Positions 11,309 to 24,200 of a stretch of DNA of 31,830 bases are shown in pieces. The position numbers and the translations under genes are program-made. Location: assembly GCA_008931825.1 (NCBI GenBank), contig QXVZ01002077.1:1-31830 (forward strand). The letters run 5' to 3'. The DNA is from Phallusia fumigata (taxonomy: Eukaryota; Chordata; Ascidiacea; Phlebobranchia; Ascidiidae). Position 1 is the first letter of the stretch. Every line of letters starts with the position of its first letter. The notes under the pieces are model-generated. The model did no database searches. It was given only the letters and a program-made list of their open reading frames with translations, and was not told the DNA's origin.

Positions 11309-11590
11309 TGAAATCCCGATCGGCGAATATTGAAATCCCGATCGGTGAATACAAAAATCCCGATCGGTGAATATTGAAATCCTGATCGGTAAATATTAAA
11401 ATCCCGATCGGCGAGTATAGAAATGCTGATCGGCGAATATTGAAATCCCGATCGGTGAATATTGAAATGTCGATCGGTGAATACTGAAATCTCGATTGGC
11501 GAATAAAAAAATTCCGATCGCGAATGTAGAAATCCCGATCGCGAATATAGAAATCCCGATCGCGAATATAGAAATCCCGATCACTATATA
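11309..11590 (-). repeat. Right iteron array (inverted relative to the left array)
   Basis: About 13 units of AAATCCCGATCGGTGAATATTG type, the reverse complement of the left-array units, running directly into the right terminal repeat. The last three units use a shorter CGATCGCGAATATAG form. Confidence 0.9.
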
Positions 11591-11654
11591 TATGTCGATT
11601 ATAAATATATTTACCGATTTATATTTGGAAGTGCGTTGCCCGTACGGGCCACCG
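11586..11654 (-). repeat. Right terminal inverted repeat
   Basis: Reverse complement of the left end with one mismatch near the tip (CCCGTACGGGCC rather than the TAAGGG form). The tip itself now forms a perfect CCCGTACGGG palindrome. Confidence 0.85.
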
Positions 11655-11656
11655 TA

Positions 11657-12263
11657 GTTTCGCCGTTTATAACGTTGCACAGTTATAACCAGCATCGTGA
11701 GGTGTATCCCGATTTTACCAAGTTAAACACCTAAAGTCCTTTAACTCATCATGACCACTTGATTTTGGTGTATTTTGTTTGGGTTTGGTATCTTTAAATT
11801 ACATTTATTCACGAATCCGAAATGCCTAAATTTATTTTGCTGCAATCAAGATAAATCGAACAAAACATGACAAAAAAGAAACAATTTCCCTCTAAAAATA
11901 AAAAAAAACCCTCAAACGTTTCCCTTTAATTTGAACCTAACAACGAGATCGAGCTTCAGTCGGTCATGGTCTGTTGATTTTTAAATTGTATGTGTTTTGT
12001 AGATACAGTTTGAAGATTCATCATTTTTAGCCTCTAATAAACTGGCCTTTGGGCGAACCATTACTTTTTAGCTTTATTGACAGGACAGAGGTCAAGTTTT
12101 TGTCGGCTTCCTACGTTTAATGTTTGGCAAACTTAAATTGACCAGTTTGGCAAACTTAAATTGACCAGTATTCACTATTGCAAACTTCAAAAGCCTTCAC
12201 TAAATAAAAAAAAGTATATGCAGAGAGTAATTTGGCCAGCTAGGAACTGAAAAGGGTAAAGCC
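11657..12263 (+). other. Spacer and ARMC3 upstream region
   Basis: No gene is seen. A perfect two-copy direct repeat of a 23-base unit (TTTGGCAAACTTAAATTGAC...) lies at 12123-12168, about 100 bases before the ARMC3 ATG. AG dinucleotides downstream of it could serve as spliced-leader acceptors if the gene is trans-spliced as in other tunicates; that is inference. Confidence 0.5.
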
Positions 12264-15200
12264 ATGGGTAAAAAGGTAAAGAAAGAAGTTGAACCTCCAG
12301 CCAAGGATGTGGTAAGAAACTACTAATGAAACAACCTAAATATTTTTAACTTTTTAAGTGTTTTTTTACCCTTGAAGGCTGCTGAATATTGCTGTGCCAG
12401 CAACATTTGGCACAATTGTTAGCATGGTTCCTAAGGGTAACCAGAATCGCTAAAGAGTAGAAATCTTTATGACATTTGTTGGATCAAAACTAGACTACTT
12501 TATGTTGACAGTTTGGATTAGTAGTTATTTAACTTATTTAGTGTCACATTTGTATGCAGCAGAAAATGTTAAGTTTGAACAACGACCTTAAAAGAAGTAA
12601 TATCTGAACAATCTTACCATTGTTACACTTTCATGATTTTTACCATTAATAAAGAAACTTGAAGAGTATATCCAATTTGTAACATATTTTATTATAATTT
12701 CCGGGTTTCTGTCAGTAAAGGTGGTTATGATTTTTCCATCAGTTTAATGAAAGCAGGGATGTTGAAAAAACAACTCTACTGCAAATTTGAAGCTACCTTC
12801 TGGCAGTGTGTATAAACAATTTTACAATTAACCTTGCTTTCAAAAGTTTGATCCAATACACATTTTAATTTGGTATGTTTTTACAAAGTTATTGTCTCAA
12901 ATAGTTTGATCCACTGAACATCGAAAGCAAGAAAACAGGAACTGTGGTTTTGATGTTAAAGTCAGAGGAGGATGAGGTACTTAGCAAGGCTTGTGAGGCG
13001 ATCTATAGATTTGCTGACAAATGTAAGTTTTTAAAGTTAAGTGTAAACAGACCCCAAGTTTTTCCAAAGGTTGCACATTCTGTAAATTGTGAAATATGGC
13101 TCTATCAATCGACCATACCAAACAGACCTGTAATTTTCATATTATGGGCTTTACATTTGTTTGGGCTGATATATAAATACGGTAAAACTATGCAGATAAC
13201 TGGATCAAAGCCAAGAAATTAATAGACTTGTTTTGAGTTTGATTCTGATTCTTATGTATGAAACAGGTGATGAAAACAAGCTGCAGCTTTTGGAACTAGG
13301 AGCAATGGAATCACTTATACGACTTATCAACCATGAGGATAGAAGTGTCAAGCGATATGCATGCATGGCTTTTGGTGTTATGGCTGGTCATGGTATGTTA
13401 AATTAAAAACTATAGCCTAAGCCAGTGGTCAAACACACAGCCTATGACACTGTAAGTTTAATTCTCATAATCCCCCCCTATAGTTAAATTTGAGTTTTTA
13501 TTTGGCCCCCGAAGTGGCTGTTGTATGCATTTTGCTTAGAAAAACATATTGCTTTGATACTCCATTTATACCTTTATATTTTTAGCTGATGTACGGCGTT
13601 ATCTTCGAAAGACCGACAGCATTACTGCAGCAATACAGCTTCTTGGAGATGGTACTAAAGCCTAATCTAGGTTTATTGCATGTAAAACTGCTCTAAAATT
13701 GTTACATTACCAGGTTGTATCTGCAAATTATTCATGATCTGTAGCAACCAGTGCCAAGATTCATGCAAAATTTAGTCACTTCATATATTGAGTTTGGCTC
13801 ACAAGCCTAAAGAATGTATCAATTGCCCCCCTACTTTTGTTGTGTTCCATAACACTTTTCAAGTGGCTGAGTCTAGGAGGGCTGATGACTTTTGTGCTAC
13901 TTAAGAGAACTTATAACCCTATTTATGTTCCTGTTTGAATCATCAATCAATGAACAAGAGTAAAATATAAAAAACTGTTTGATATGCATTAAACACCGAA
14001 ACTTTTACACACTAAAGTAAGTTTGTGATTTTTCCAGCATTTAAAGGTACTGACAGTCTGGTAAGGTTGGCAAGTTCCAGTTTCAACTGATTTTAATGTG
14101 CCAGATGTGTTAGTTTTGACATCAAACAACTAGATGATTAAAAGGTTTGAAGCTATTTAAAACTAAAGATTCTTATGCCCTTACTTTACAGAGGATGATG
14201 TCTGCAATGAGTTTTCCAGCCTTTTTCTATCTCATATGTCTACTGACTTTGCAAGCAAACTTAGCATAGGAAAAGCTGAAGGACTTGAACCACTTATCAA
14301 CCTCCTTGCATCCCCTGATCCTGATGTGCAGAAGAACTCAGCCCAAGCTATATGCAATTTAGTCCAGGTAAGAGAATGCTTTTTATAAAATTTACCAACA
14401 CAAACAAAACAACATGGATATCAGAAATTTTTTGGCTTCGACTGTGCTAAATATGTTTAAAATTGCTTCTGTTTCCATGTTTAAATTAGTGTTAGGATAG
14501 GAAAACATTTGTTGTTTCAGGACTTTCAAAATCGTGCTGCAGTTCGTGAACTGGGTGGAATTCCACCATTGCTGGACCTTCTGAAATCTGACTTTGCTGT
14601 CATCCAAGAACTCACACTGACCACTCTTGCTGCATTGACACAGGATGGTAAGTAGTTAAAAGTGTTCATAAATTTCTAATTTTATTATGTACATGGGTCA
14701 GTTAAATGTATGTAAAGTGTTGTTACCTCATCTTACAGTAAGAAGTTGCAAAATACCTTCACCACAAACAATTTTTGCCTTAATGTAGATTACCTGTACC
14801 ATTTTGTATGAAATTTTATGATGACCACAATTAAGTTGCCGGTAATTTTATTGTGTTGATGCAGTGGATTCAAGGGTTGTGGTTCGTGAAAATGAAGGGT
14901 TGGAGCAACTTGTAGATTTTCTTGGAAACAAGGTACTGGTCAGAAATGTTGTGATTCACATTAGATTTGTTTACCTGATACAATGTGACCAATTACTATT
15001 GCTTATTGTGTGCTATAGTAATATTATTTGTTGTTTCATTTTTATTTTTGTGTCAAATTTTGTATTTTGAGAGCTAGCACTTGAAGTGTGTTTTGTTGTC
15101 TTATAATTAGAGTTGTATAAAGGTTTGTCTTCATATTTAAGACTGTCAGGTTTACCAAATAATCTATTTATGCTCACAAGGTTGTGGCTTCTAATGCTGC

Positions 15201-18200
15201 CTCAGATACTTTTGTTTTCCTGAGTAATAAACTAAACCAACATTACTCCAACCCAGTGGTCCAGCAGTTGACCCAACATTTAATCGACGAAAATGATTTC
15301 ATTGAACTGTGTATAGCAGGCAGCCAAACTATGTACTCATTGTGAGAAGAATACATTCAAACATTTTCTGTCCACCAAAGGAATAACAACAAAGCAATAA
15401 ATTTGATGGGATATAGTTTAGTCTTTCATTTTGTTTTCCTTCAACAGGAATGGGAAGACCTCCATGTTCACTGCCTCGCAGTTTTGTCCAACTGCATGGA
15501 AGAAACAGAATCCTTAGATGAAATAAGAAGCAGTGGTGGCATGGAAAAACTTCTTTCCTTTTCTGTTGAACAAAATGCATCCAGTCAAGTGCAAGCCAAC
15601 ACTGCTAGAGCTATAGCCAGAGCAGCGAAAAACGGTAAAATTTTAGCAGATGATTGGATTGGAAAAATTGTTTTTAATTTGTAAAAAAACAGGACAACTT
15701 AGCCTGTAGCCCAAAACTTTTAAACTGCATATATCACAAATTAAAAAGTCCTAGTTCTGATGCAAAACTGTAGAAAAGGCAGTCCTAGTTCTGATGCAAA
15801 ACTGATTGGTGGCTAAAGATTTTTTTCCTTTCTGAAAAATCTGGATAATGCACTATTAAAAACATCCACCTAAAGTTGACCATGTGTTAAACAATATTTT
15901 TAGTGGAGAATGGAAAAATTTTGCATGAGCAAGAAGTGGAGAAGACACTGATAACACTGATAGGGGGAACTGATGAACAGGTGATTGTGGCTGGTTGCCA
16001 GGCAATCGCTGCTCTATCAGACAACTTGGCTGCAAAGGATACCTTTGGAAAATCAGGTAACAACATAAAACCCACCTAAAAAATATCCAATTATAAAGAT
16101 TTTATCCAAAAACAGGAATTTTGGGGTAAACCCACATACTTTTTTGCCAAAAGTTGATAGGATTTAGGATTGTAGCTAAAAGTGTGTTGCCAACATCTTA
16201 ATTTGGGGTTTGAGAGACCAAAAAGTATTTTGTACTTAATTTGTACTTAAAAATTACACCTTTTTACATTTCTTGAAATTGTACCACCAGAGTGTATGAC
16301 ATGTTTTTTAGAGGGAGTCCCTCCACTTATATCCTTGCTTTCATCTGAATCGGGACATGTAAGGGAAGCTGCTACTCTTGCTCTTGCTAATCTCACTCTT
16401 AACAACACAAATAACAGCAAGTAAGTAAATGTCACAAAACTTGGTTATCAAGTAAATTTGATGTTACTTTTGAACTTCATCTAATGATTTGTACTTGTTC
16501 AGTGAAGTGGTAAATGCGGGTGGAGTTGAACAACTTCTCACTTTGCTTCAATACAACAAAGAATCTGTTGTTGTCAATTCTGCGGCTTGTCTTATCAACA
16601 TGGCTCATGATATCAACATCAGGTAAATTTATCAACCAAATCTCCATGCCTGAGTCAAGTCCAGATCTTGTCCTTCACTTGAGTCAAGTTAAGTTTTTGC
16701 AGCAGAATGACTTGCTTTGTTTTGTACAAACTAATAAATAACAAAAACGTTTCACGGAAAGAAATATAAGTTATAACAAAACTCTTTCAATTAGTTTTGT
16801 CTTATCATTTAAAGAGGTTCCCCAGCAGTGATTCGAATTGTATGGAGTCTGTTGCTAAATGGAAATTAAAAAAGTCAGGTCATTGAACATCATGACATCA
16901 GTTAACCTAAGTTAGGTTTTTTGCCAGAGTCATTAGCAAATTGATATGAGGGTTGGGAAGACGACATTTTAATGACCCCGAATATAACAAAAATATGTTT
17001 TTATTTGCAGGGCTGACATTTTTAAACGCGGAATTATCGCCGCATTGACAGATCCTCTTAAATCAAACAGCACCAAAGTACAAAGCAAGGCAGCTCAGGC
17101 TGTTACTGCGTTTGTTACTGGTGCTGATGCCAGAACTGAGGTAAGTTGCACTTCAAACATCCAAGTGCCTGTTCACATTCGTTTTGCGGCTGTTTTGTGC
17201 TGCAATGTTTTCCAAATAATATGAATTATGTGCAAGTACATTTGGACTGGGGTTGGTTCTGAACCAGCCATGTTGACCAACATTCACACAACACTCATGG
17301 ACTGCAGTAAATCGCAGCACATCAGGACTGCGGTGTAGCATTGTTCGGAATCAGAGCAAACCTATTTAAGCTGTGCCAGAAACCGTGTTTTCATGTGGAG
17401 TAGTTTCCGTGTGGGGAATTCTCAGGCAAACTTTAAATCTGACTCTGAGAAAAAAACACAACCTTGGCCAAGTGGTTAGCGCAACTGCCTTGTGCTCGCA
17501 AGGTTGTTGGTTCTAATCCCGTCACGGTTCCTTGAGCAAGAAACTTAAGCGCCATAGCTCTAACCCACTTGCTCCGATGGGTTGACCCAATTAAAGTCAC
17601 CAACTTCAAAAACAAAAAACGTGATCCAACGGTACTACAATGANTTCCTTGAGCAAGAAACTTAAGCGCCATAGCTCTAACCCACTTGCTCCGATGGGTT
17701 GACCCAATTAAAGTCACCAACTTCAAAAACAAAAAACGTGATCCAACGGTACTACAATGAGTCGGGTGGCTCGACGGTGGACGTATTGTGAGCATAACGC
17801 ATTCATACTGTAACGCCTCACGAGGATAAAAATTAAACAAACAAGAACCTTGTTGTAGCAGATCCGCATGTTTAAAACACCTACCAGTTACATATATTTT
17901 GGTCACATCATCGATAAGAAGTTAATGCAATGACCCTTGATCTTTATCTGTGTATTTGTACCAAACCGCCATTTCATTTTCAGATGCGTCAGCATGGTGG
18001 ATTGGAGCCCCTGATTGGTCAACTCCAGTCAGGTGACAATGAGGTGCGGCGGAACGCGTCATGGGCAGTTTTAGCTTGCAGCGCTGATCCTCCAACCGCT
18101 GCTGCAATCTCCAAACTCGGGTGAGTCTATTTTCTATTCTGTTTCACTTGTTTTACTATTTGCAACATTCTTAAGATCTATTGTTAATGATACCTGAACG

Positions 18201-21200
18201 GTTGTAGATATTAATCGTGTTTTTGTTGTTGATTTTAATTTCATCCTAAGCGGGGGAAATTATGGTATTTGTCAGATTAAGACCACTTTCAATTAACTTA
18301 ACCGATATAAAATTCTGCTGGCATATTATATTTTTGCTTGTTTTGTGTTATATATCCAATTCAATGGATTAAAGCAATATTGCCCGAGAAAATGCAAATT
18401 TCATTTTGCTACTTAGTCGACCGATCTACAAGAGAATATTTTGCAGTATATTATATATTTATATATTTTTAACCTGTAACGGTAAAATTGCAGACGTTTC
18501 TGCCTATTTTGTTTTTGCGCAATAGCACCCGTAACAAGTAGGCGGGTGGAATGAAAAAGTTGCTTGAAGAAAAAAATGACAAAAAAGGTTTTGAACCACT
18601 GCTCTAGTGGGATTAGCACCACCAACCTGACGACCACAACACAACTTCTTTGGTTCAATATTCGACTAATCAACTATGTTTTACTTTCAGGGGCCTCGAA
18701 ATACTTCAGGAGATAAATGATTCCGACCAGCGGAGGAACAACTATTCTCTCGCAGCGTTGGAGAAGCTTTTGGATAGCAACTTGCCAGCCAAATACAGTT
18801 TAACCGGAAAACTGTCGAGTCATAATATTATTGCTGACGGGTTTTACGACGCTGGTCAGGTAACACGTGATCTAACACATATCTGTAGCAACTGATCAGT
18901 AAATTTGTGACATAGAAACAAAAATCAAATTGGGAAAAATACTCAAACCAATATACGCAAAATTGCGCTACCATATTTTTGCTTCTCCAGTACCATCTAC
19001 CCTGTGAGAATGTGTTTCAGGCAAAATACGGGTTAAAATGTGTTTAAGGCAAAGGTCGCCAAATTTCTTTACGTTTTAAACTTTGGAAAGGTTGTGATGT
19101 TTAACTGCACACAGCATAACCTTCAATCATCAAACTAAAACGTTTTTTTTTCTGTTAAACGAATTTTGCATGGGATCAAACAAGGCTCATGAGAATTTTT
19201 TCTCGACACGCGACTTTTACAAAAAGCTAAAGGATTTTGAACTTTATTGGATAACCAATTTCCTAATATTCCATTTTTTGTCACACCAACCATTTTAGAC
19301 TGTCCCTACCCTTTAAGTACTGTCTCAAGCATTCGCTCTTTTCCTATAAACTGAGTTTGCTTAAGTCCCAAGTCAAAGGTTCCATCTCAATAAGATACTG
19401 ATGATAATAATATTTAGGCGAAATGTATATCTTAACAAGCAAAACGAAAAAAAACTTACAAACCCGGTCTTACGTTCCATATGCAAGTAATCTTCGTCTG
19501 GCATTCTAAACTCTGGTAATTGCGTCTTTAAGAAGTACTTCAGCGGCCTTTTTCAAGAAATAATATTTTTACAGCTGCGACCAANTCTTACGTTCCATAT
19601 GCAAGTAATCTTCGTCTGGCATTCTAAACTCTGGTAATTGCGTCTTTAAGAAGTACTTCAGCGGCCTTTTTCAAGAAATAATATTTTTACAGCTGCGACC
19701 AAACACCAAGTTCATGTCATTGGATGAACTCGCAAAACAGGATGTCAACCAGCGAAGACCGATTCTGCTGGTTAACTGCAAGTCGTCTGAACCGTGAGTT
19801 GCTTGTTTGCCTTGTTGCTGCTGTTATCGTGTTCAAGTGTTCAAGTGTTTCTGGCGTTTTGAACGCAAATTGTTTATTTGAAGAGTTTAGGTTTTAAAGG
19901 TTTGCAACACAATTTTTTGGTGGATGACATTTGGATTTTATCATTGTGGTGTATAATTTAGGGCACACGGGCAGTTTTGAAACAAAAACTACAGAGGTTG
20001 TGAAAGCTTATGGGTAAAATTGTTTTTAAAGTGATCTGCGAATTAATTTCGGTACGTGGCAAAATGGATTTGTAAACCGTTTGCAATTGTAAACAAACTC
20101 ACTCAAGGTGTACAGACTTTTTACGACTGGATTTGAGTTTTTTATCGGAAAAAACTTGCAATTGGAAAATTCGTTCGGAAACCTTTTGTCACTACTAGAC
20201 CACACACACACAAAATTATTTATGACCGAATTCTCTCAAAAGTTGCGATGACGCCGACGCCTCGGATGCCGAGGGTGAACAACTGGAATCCCAACTAAGC
20301 GTCACCACCGGAGGTGACGCACCAGGAAGTGACGTCACAGTGACGCCAGCGCGGGCTCGAAGCCCCCTCGCCAGCGAGAGGTTGCTAGCATGCTTACGTC
20401 ATCGCTACGTCTCCATGGCAACGCCGCTTGTGTTTGTAACGCTTAATTGCATGATAAGGAAATGAAAAGGTCGCACTGCGGCGACCCGGATAGTTTGCAT
20501 GATTCTCTCGAGTTGAAATGCGTGGATAAAAACGTTAACAGCCAAACACATGCGATTTTTCTAACGAGCCTTCTCCGTTAAACAATTTTAATAAAATGTT
20601 TGTAGGAGAGCGCTCTTACAACGTAACGCACTAACCTCTGCACCAAAATTAATTTCAAGAGGACCTTGTCTTAAATCCTGTATGGAAACCCGCTTTACGA
20701 GTGCAAAGTTTTAAATGCAAAAAGGCTAAAAATAGGTTCAACTTACGTGCTAAATGTTTTGCTTTTCCAGCATGGTTTTGTTTGTGATTTACTTTCTTGT
20801 TTGATTTTGCATGCATTTTGATTTGCTTTGTTTTGCACATTGCCTGCATTTTTATGGATTGTTGTAGAAAGTACTGCTTTGGTAAATGCTGAACTTGCTG
20901 CCAGAGATAAATTCGAACATTTTGCGTTTTAAAAATATTTTGAAACTAAAAAAGATTTCACAATGCAAATACTATTTACTTGAAAACTGATGCACAACTA
21001 AAGAGATCAAAGTTGTAACACTAACTTGAGTTTTCTTTGATTGAAACTAACTTGCCGTTGACAATTTCAGTGTGAAACCAACCCAGGAAGATTTATCAGA
21101 CAAGGGAAGCAGAGTCAGTTCCAAGGCGTCCTACACAAGAAGGTTGGTAACTTTAAATATTTTTAATGTAAAAGTTTATGAACCTACCACGGTCATTTAA

Positions 21201-24200
21201 GCCTAATTCAGGCAACACCCCTTATAACCGGGGTATACACCCTTTACTGTTGGCTTCATCACCGACTTTATTTAACTTGACGCCGCCATTGAGTAAAAGA
21301 TATATTTTATAAATTACATGTTATAAATAAATGGGTTTTTATTTCACGTTTACCCGTGTCTATAAAAGTGGAATGANAAATATTTTTAATGTAAAAGTTT
21401 ATGAACCTAACACGGTCATTTAAGCCTAATTCAGGCAACACCCCTTATAACCGGGGTATACACCCTTTACTGTTGGCTTCATCACCGACTTTATTTAACT
21501 TGACGCCGCCATTGAGTAAAAGATATATTTTATAAATTACATGTTATAAATAAATGGGTTTTTATTTCACGTTTACCCGTGTCTATAAAAGTGGAATGAA
21601 ATCTTTTTTGTTCTATAATTTTTTTGTCCAGCCAAAATTTTTTATCAATACCCGGACACCATGACATACACTTTAATATACATGTACGTATTCGCGGCCG
21701 CAGGTAGTGCACCCCTACCTCCCAGTTGTTTTGCAAATTAAGCATGGAGGATTTTTACATTTCGCACGAAAAACATTTTTACCAGTTTTGATAACGCGCG
21801 CCGGTTTTAGTCCTAGTTTTAAGTACACAAATCACGTGAATTAAAATAATTGACGTCACTCGAATCAATACAAAAAATGACTCTTGTCAAAGTTGGGGAA
21901 ATTTGTGAGGCAAGAATCCGTTTCGGTACAGCTGATCTAAGTGTGATGGCGTATTTCGCAACCGCTGAGCCTTAAATAAGCAAGCAGTGTGAGATTTTTA
22001 TGTAAAGTTGTTTGCTCATGTCGTTTAATAAAGCTGGGTTTAACTTCGCAGAAAGAAAAAAGACAAGGAAGCCCAGATGCGCGAAGAAGCTGAAAGGCTA
22101 CGAGCGGAAAAAGAAGGTCAGTTTACGTTTTTTATGCTAATTTGTTTTTTGTGCCGGGTCAGGTTTTGGGTGAACTTGTTTGGCAACGATTTCACAGATA
22201 ACAGGAATTGCAACGATTGACAATTGGATTGTGTGCAGATATTTATACGGTTGTGTGACAAACATTTGTTTGTTCACAAGGGTGTTTTTTATTGTATTAA
22301 CGTCATACTACTGTTGTGTGCCTTGTGATCGTGACCGACGTATGATGTGATGTGTAATGTGACGTCAATTACGTCATATTACCGTGTCTAGTTTATTACG
22401 TCACTTGCTTGTGGTAAATGTATTGTGCTTACAATATAATCATGGGCACTGTATGACATCGCATCTTGTGTAATGTATTGTGACGTCATGTGATCGTGAT
22501 GTTTCCAGCGATGAGACTCAAACAACTTCAACTTGAGGAAGAGTTGAAAAAACAATTGGAACGACAAGGTTTATTACGTCATTAGCGACATGATATACGT
22601 AGGGCATGACGTAGCGTTGTAACGTCATCGGACTGAAACTGATAGGAAATGATTTTTTGTGCAAGACCTCTACGCGGCGATCTTATACTTTCATAGCTTA
22701 AGTGATAATTGAACTACAAAACACAGTTTGCGACAAATCAGAATAAGGCTAGATAATCAAAAAGGACTAAACTGGCTTGTTTTGTAACAATAAACATGTT
22801 TTGTCAAGCATTTTTGAATTGATACAACATCATTTACAGAGTGACTTAAAATAATCAAGGGTATTAGCTACCATAAGACATATCATTGAGAAAATCTTCC
22901 TATTTGCCACAAAAATCTAATCCAAACAGTTAAGAGTAGAACTTGTAGCGACCATTATCAAATATTACTCAGCAAATTTTAAACTAACGATGACCAATTG
23001 ATTACATAATGCATGTTCTAACCAAAATAACTTTACCGTCGTGTTTAACCTAAAAATTATTCGCTTGCCATAACCAGTAGCGGTTTAGATGATAACCATG
23101 TCGCATAACTACGTGTGGCAAACCACTTTGTTGATTTTCCGCAGACGGCGTCTACCGCCCCCCAGTGGACGCCGCTTTACAAAGCTACATCGATGACGTC
23201 ACCAAGTACATACAACCGATGGCGACCACCAAAGAGCAGATTGTCGCTGTTGCACAGTAAGTGACCAAACTTAAACGTATTTTGCGAAACAGCTGTCGGT
23301 ACGGGAAAGTCGATTGTCTTTTATTTTTCACGCGCGCCGACGTTATAAGTGGCCTTTTGATTACTTATTCTTTGTTTGTCATCCAATGCCATTCGAGGCA
23401 CAAAAAAGTAATTGATGTGGGTCAGCCAATAATGTGTAATTGGTTTTATCGAAGCGCACAGTGAAGATGGAGGTATTTGGATACTACACAGCTGATCAGT
23501 GTTGGGTAATGAGTATTTGTAAAAGGTAATTCGAGTCTCCTCAACACTGTGGGTTTTCGCAACCATTTTTGTAACTTGGAAAAATTGAAACAACTGCTTA
23601 GCCTTTTTGTGTCTCCCTTTTTCAGACTTGGATTAAATAAATCAATAAAATGTATTTGCTAGCATTACGCAGTCCAACATATAATGAAGACTCACCACGA
23701 GCGTAACCTTTTCCGGTAGTTTTTTTCATAAGATAGAACAAAAAAAATAGCCAGCGTTTTTTCACAGATACGTTGTGGACAAAATGGGCGGAGAAGTTGA
23801 GAGAGGAAAGATGGCAGATTTTAGTTGGGATCTTCACGTTGCTGAATTAAAACACGACTTGAAGTCGAACATCGTCCCCATTGGTCGGATACAAAGGGGG
23901 ATTCACTACCACAGAGCTTTGCTTTACAAGGTAAGTAACTCTACCAGCATTGTTGTTGGTCGATTGCTTAATTAAAAACATACTGCCAGATATGTAGTGA
24001 ATACTTTTGATAAAAACGCTGCTTGGAATTAAAAATGACTCCGCTCGGTTGCACTGAAATGTGTTCATTATGTTAAAGTTCTCTGGTTAGGTTTTTATTT
24101 GAGCTACTTTTAAAATCCGTGTCTGGTGTCCCTAATTAAGCGTGTTGGATCGAATTTGGGAAAACGCCGTGTTTTTTGCAATTCGTTTCGCAGAAGACGG

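Larger units (their letters stand above)
8810..11654. mobile_element. Decayed DNA transposon with long TIRs and iteron arrays
   Basis: The ends begin CGGTGGCCCGTA at 8810 and finish with the reverse complement (one mismatch) at 11654; both are flanked by TA (8808-8809 and 11655-11656), a possible two-base target duplication. The inverted match runs for more than 80 bases, through AATATAAATCGGTAAATAT and on into the first CGATCGGGATTTC repeats. A further direct copy of the left terminus sits at 9315 just before the N at 9383. The interior holds a broken transposase on the minus strand. The element lies between the receptor and ARMC3 and interrupts neither. Superfamily is uncertain; the integrase-type core makes an IS3EU/Ginger-like group my first guess. 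Confidence 0.85.

Noticed and set aside
11667..11690. GTTGCACAGTTATAAC as an ARMC3 promoter X-box
   Set aside because: Only one half site resembles an RFX target, and it is about 590 bases from the ATG beside the transposon end.
17210..17300. GGTTCTGAACC palindrome and CTGCAGTAAATCGCAG-type repeats in ARMC3 intron 12
   Set aside because: Short imperfect symmetry only; no match to a known element and no second copy noticed.
17433..17906. 157-codon minus-strand frame spanning an N
   Set aside because: It crosses an assembly join and consists of SINE sequence counted twice; not a gene.
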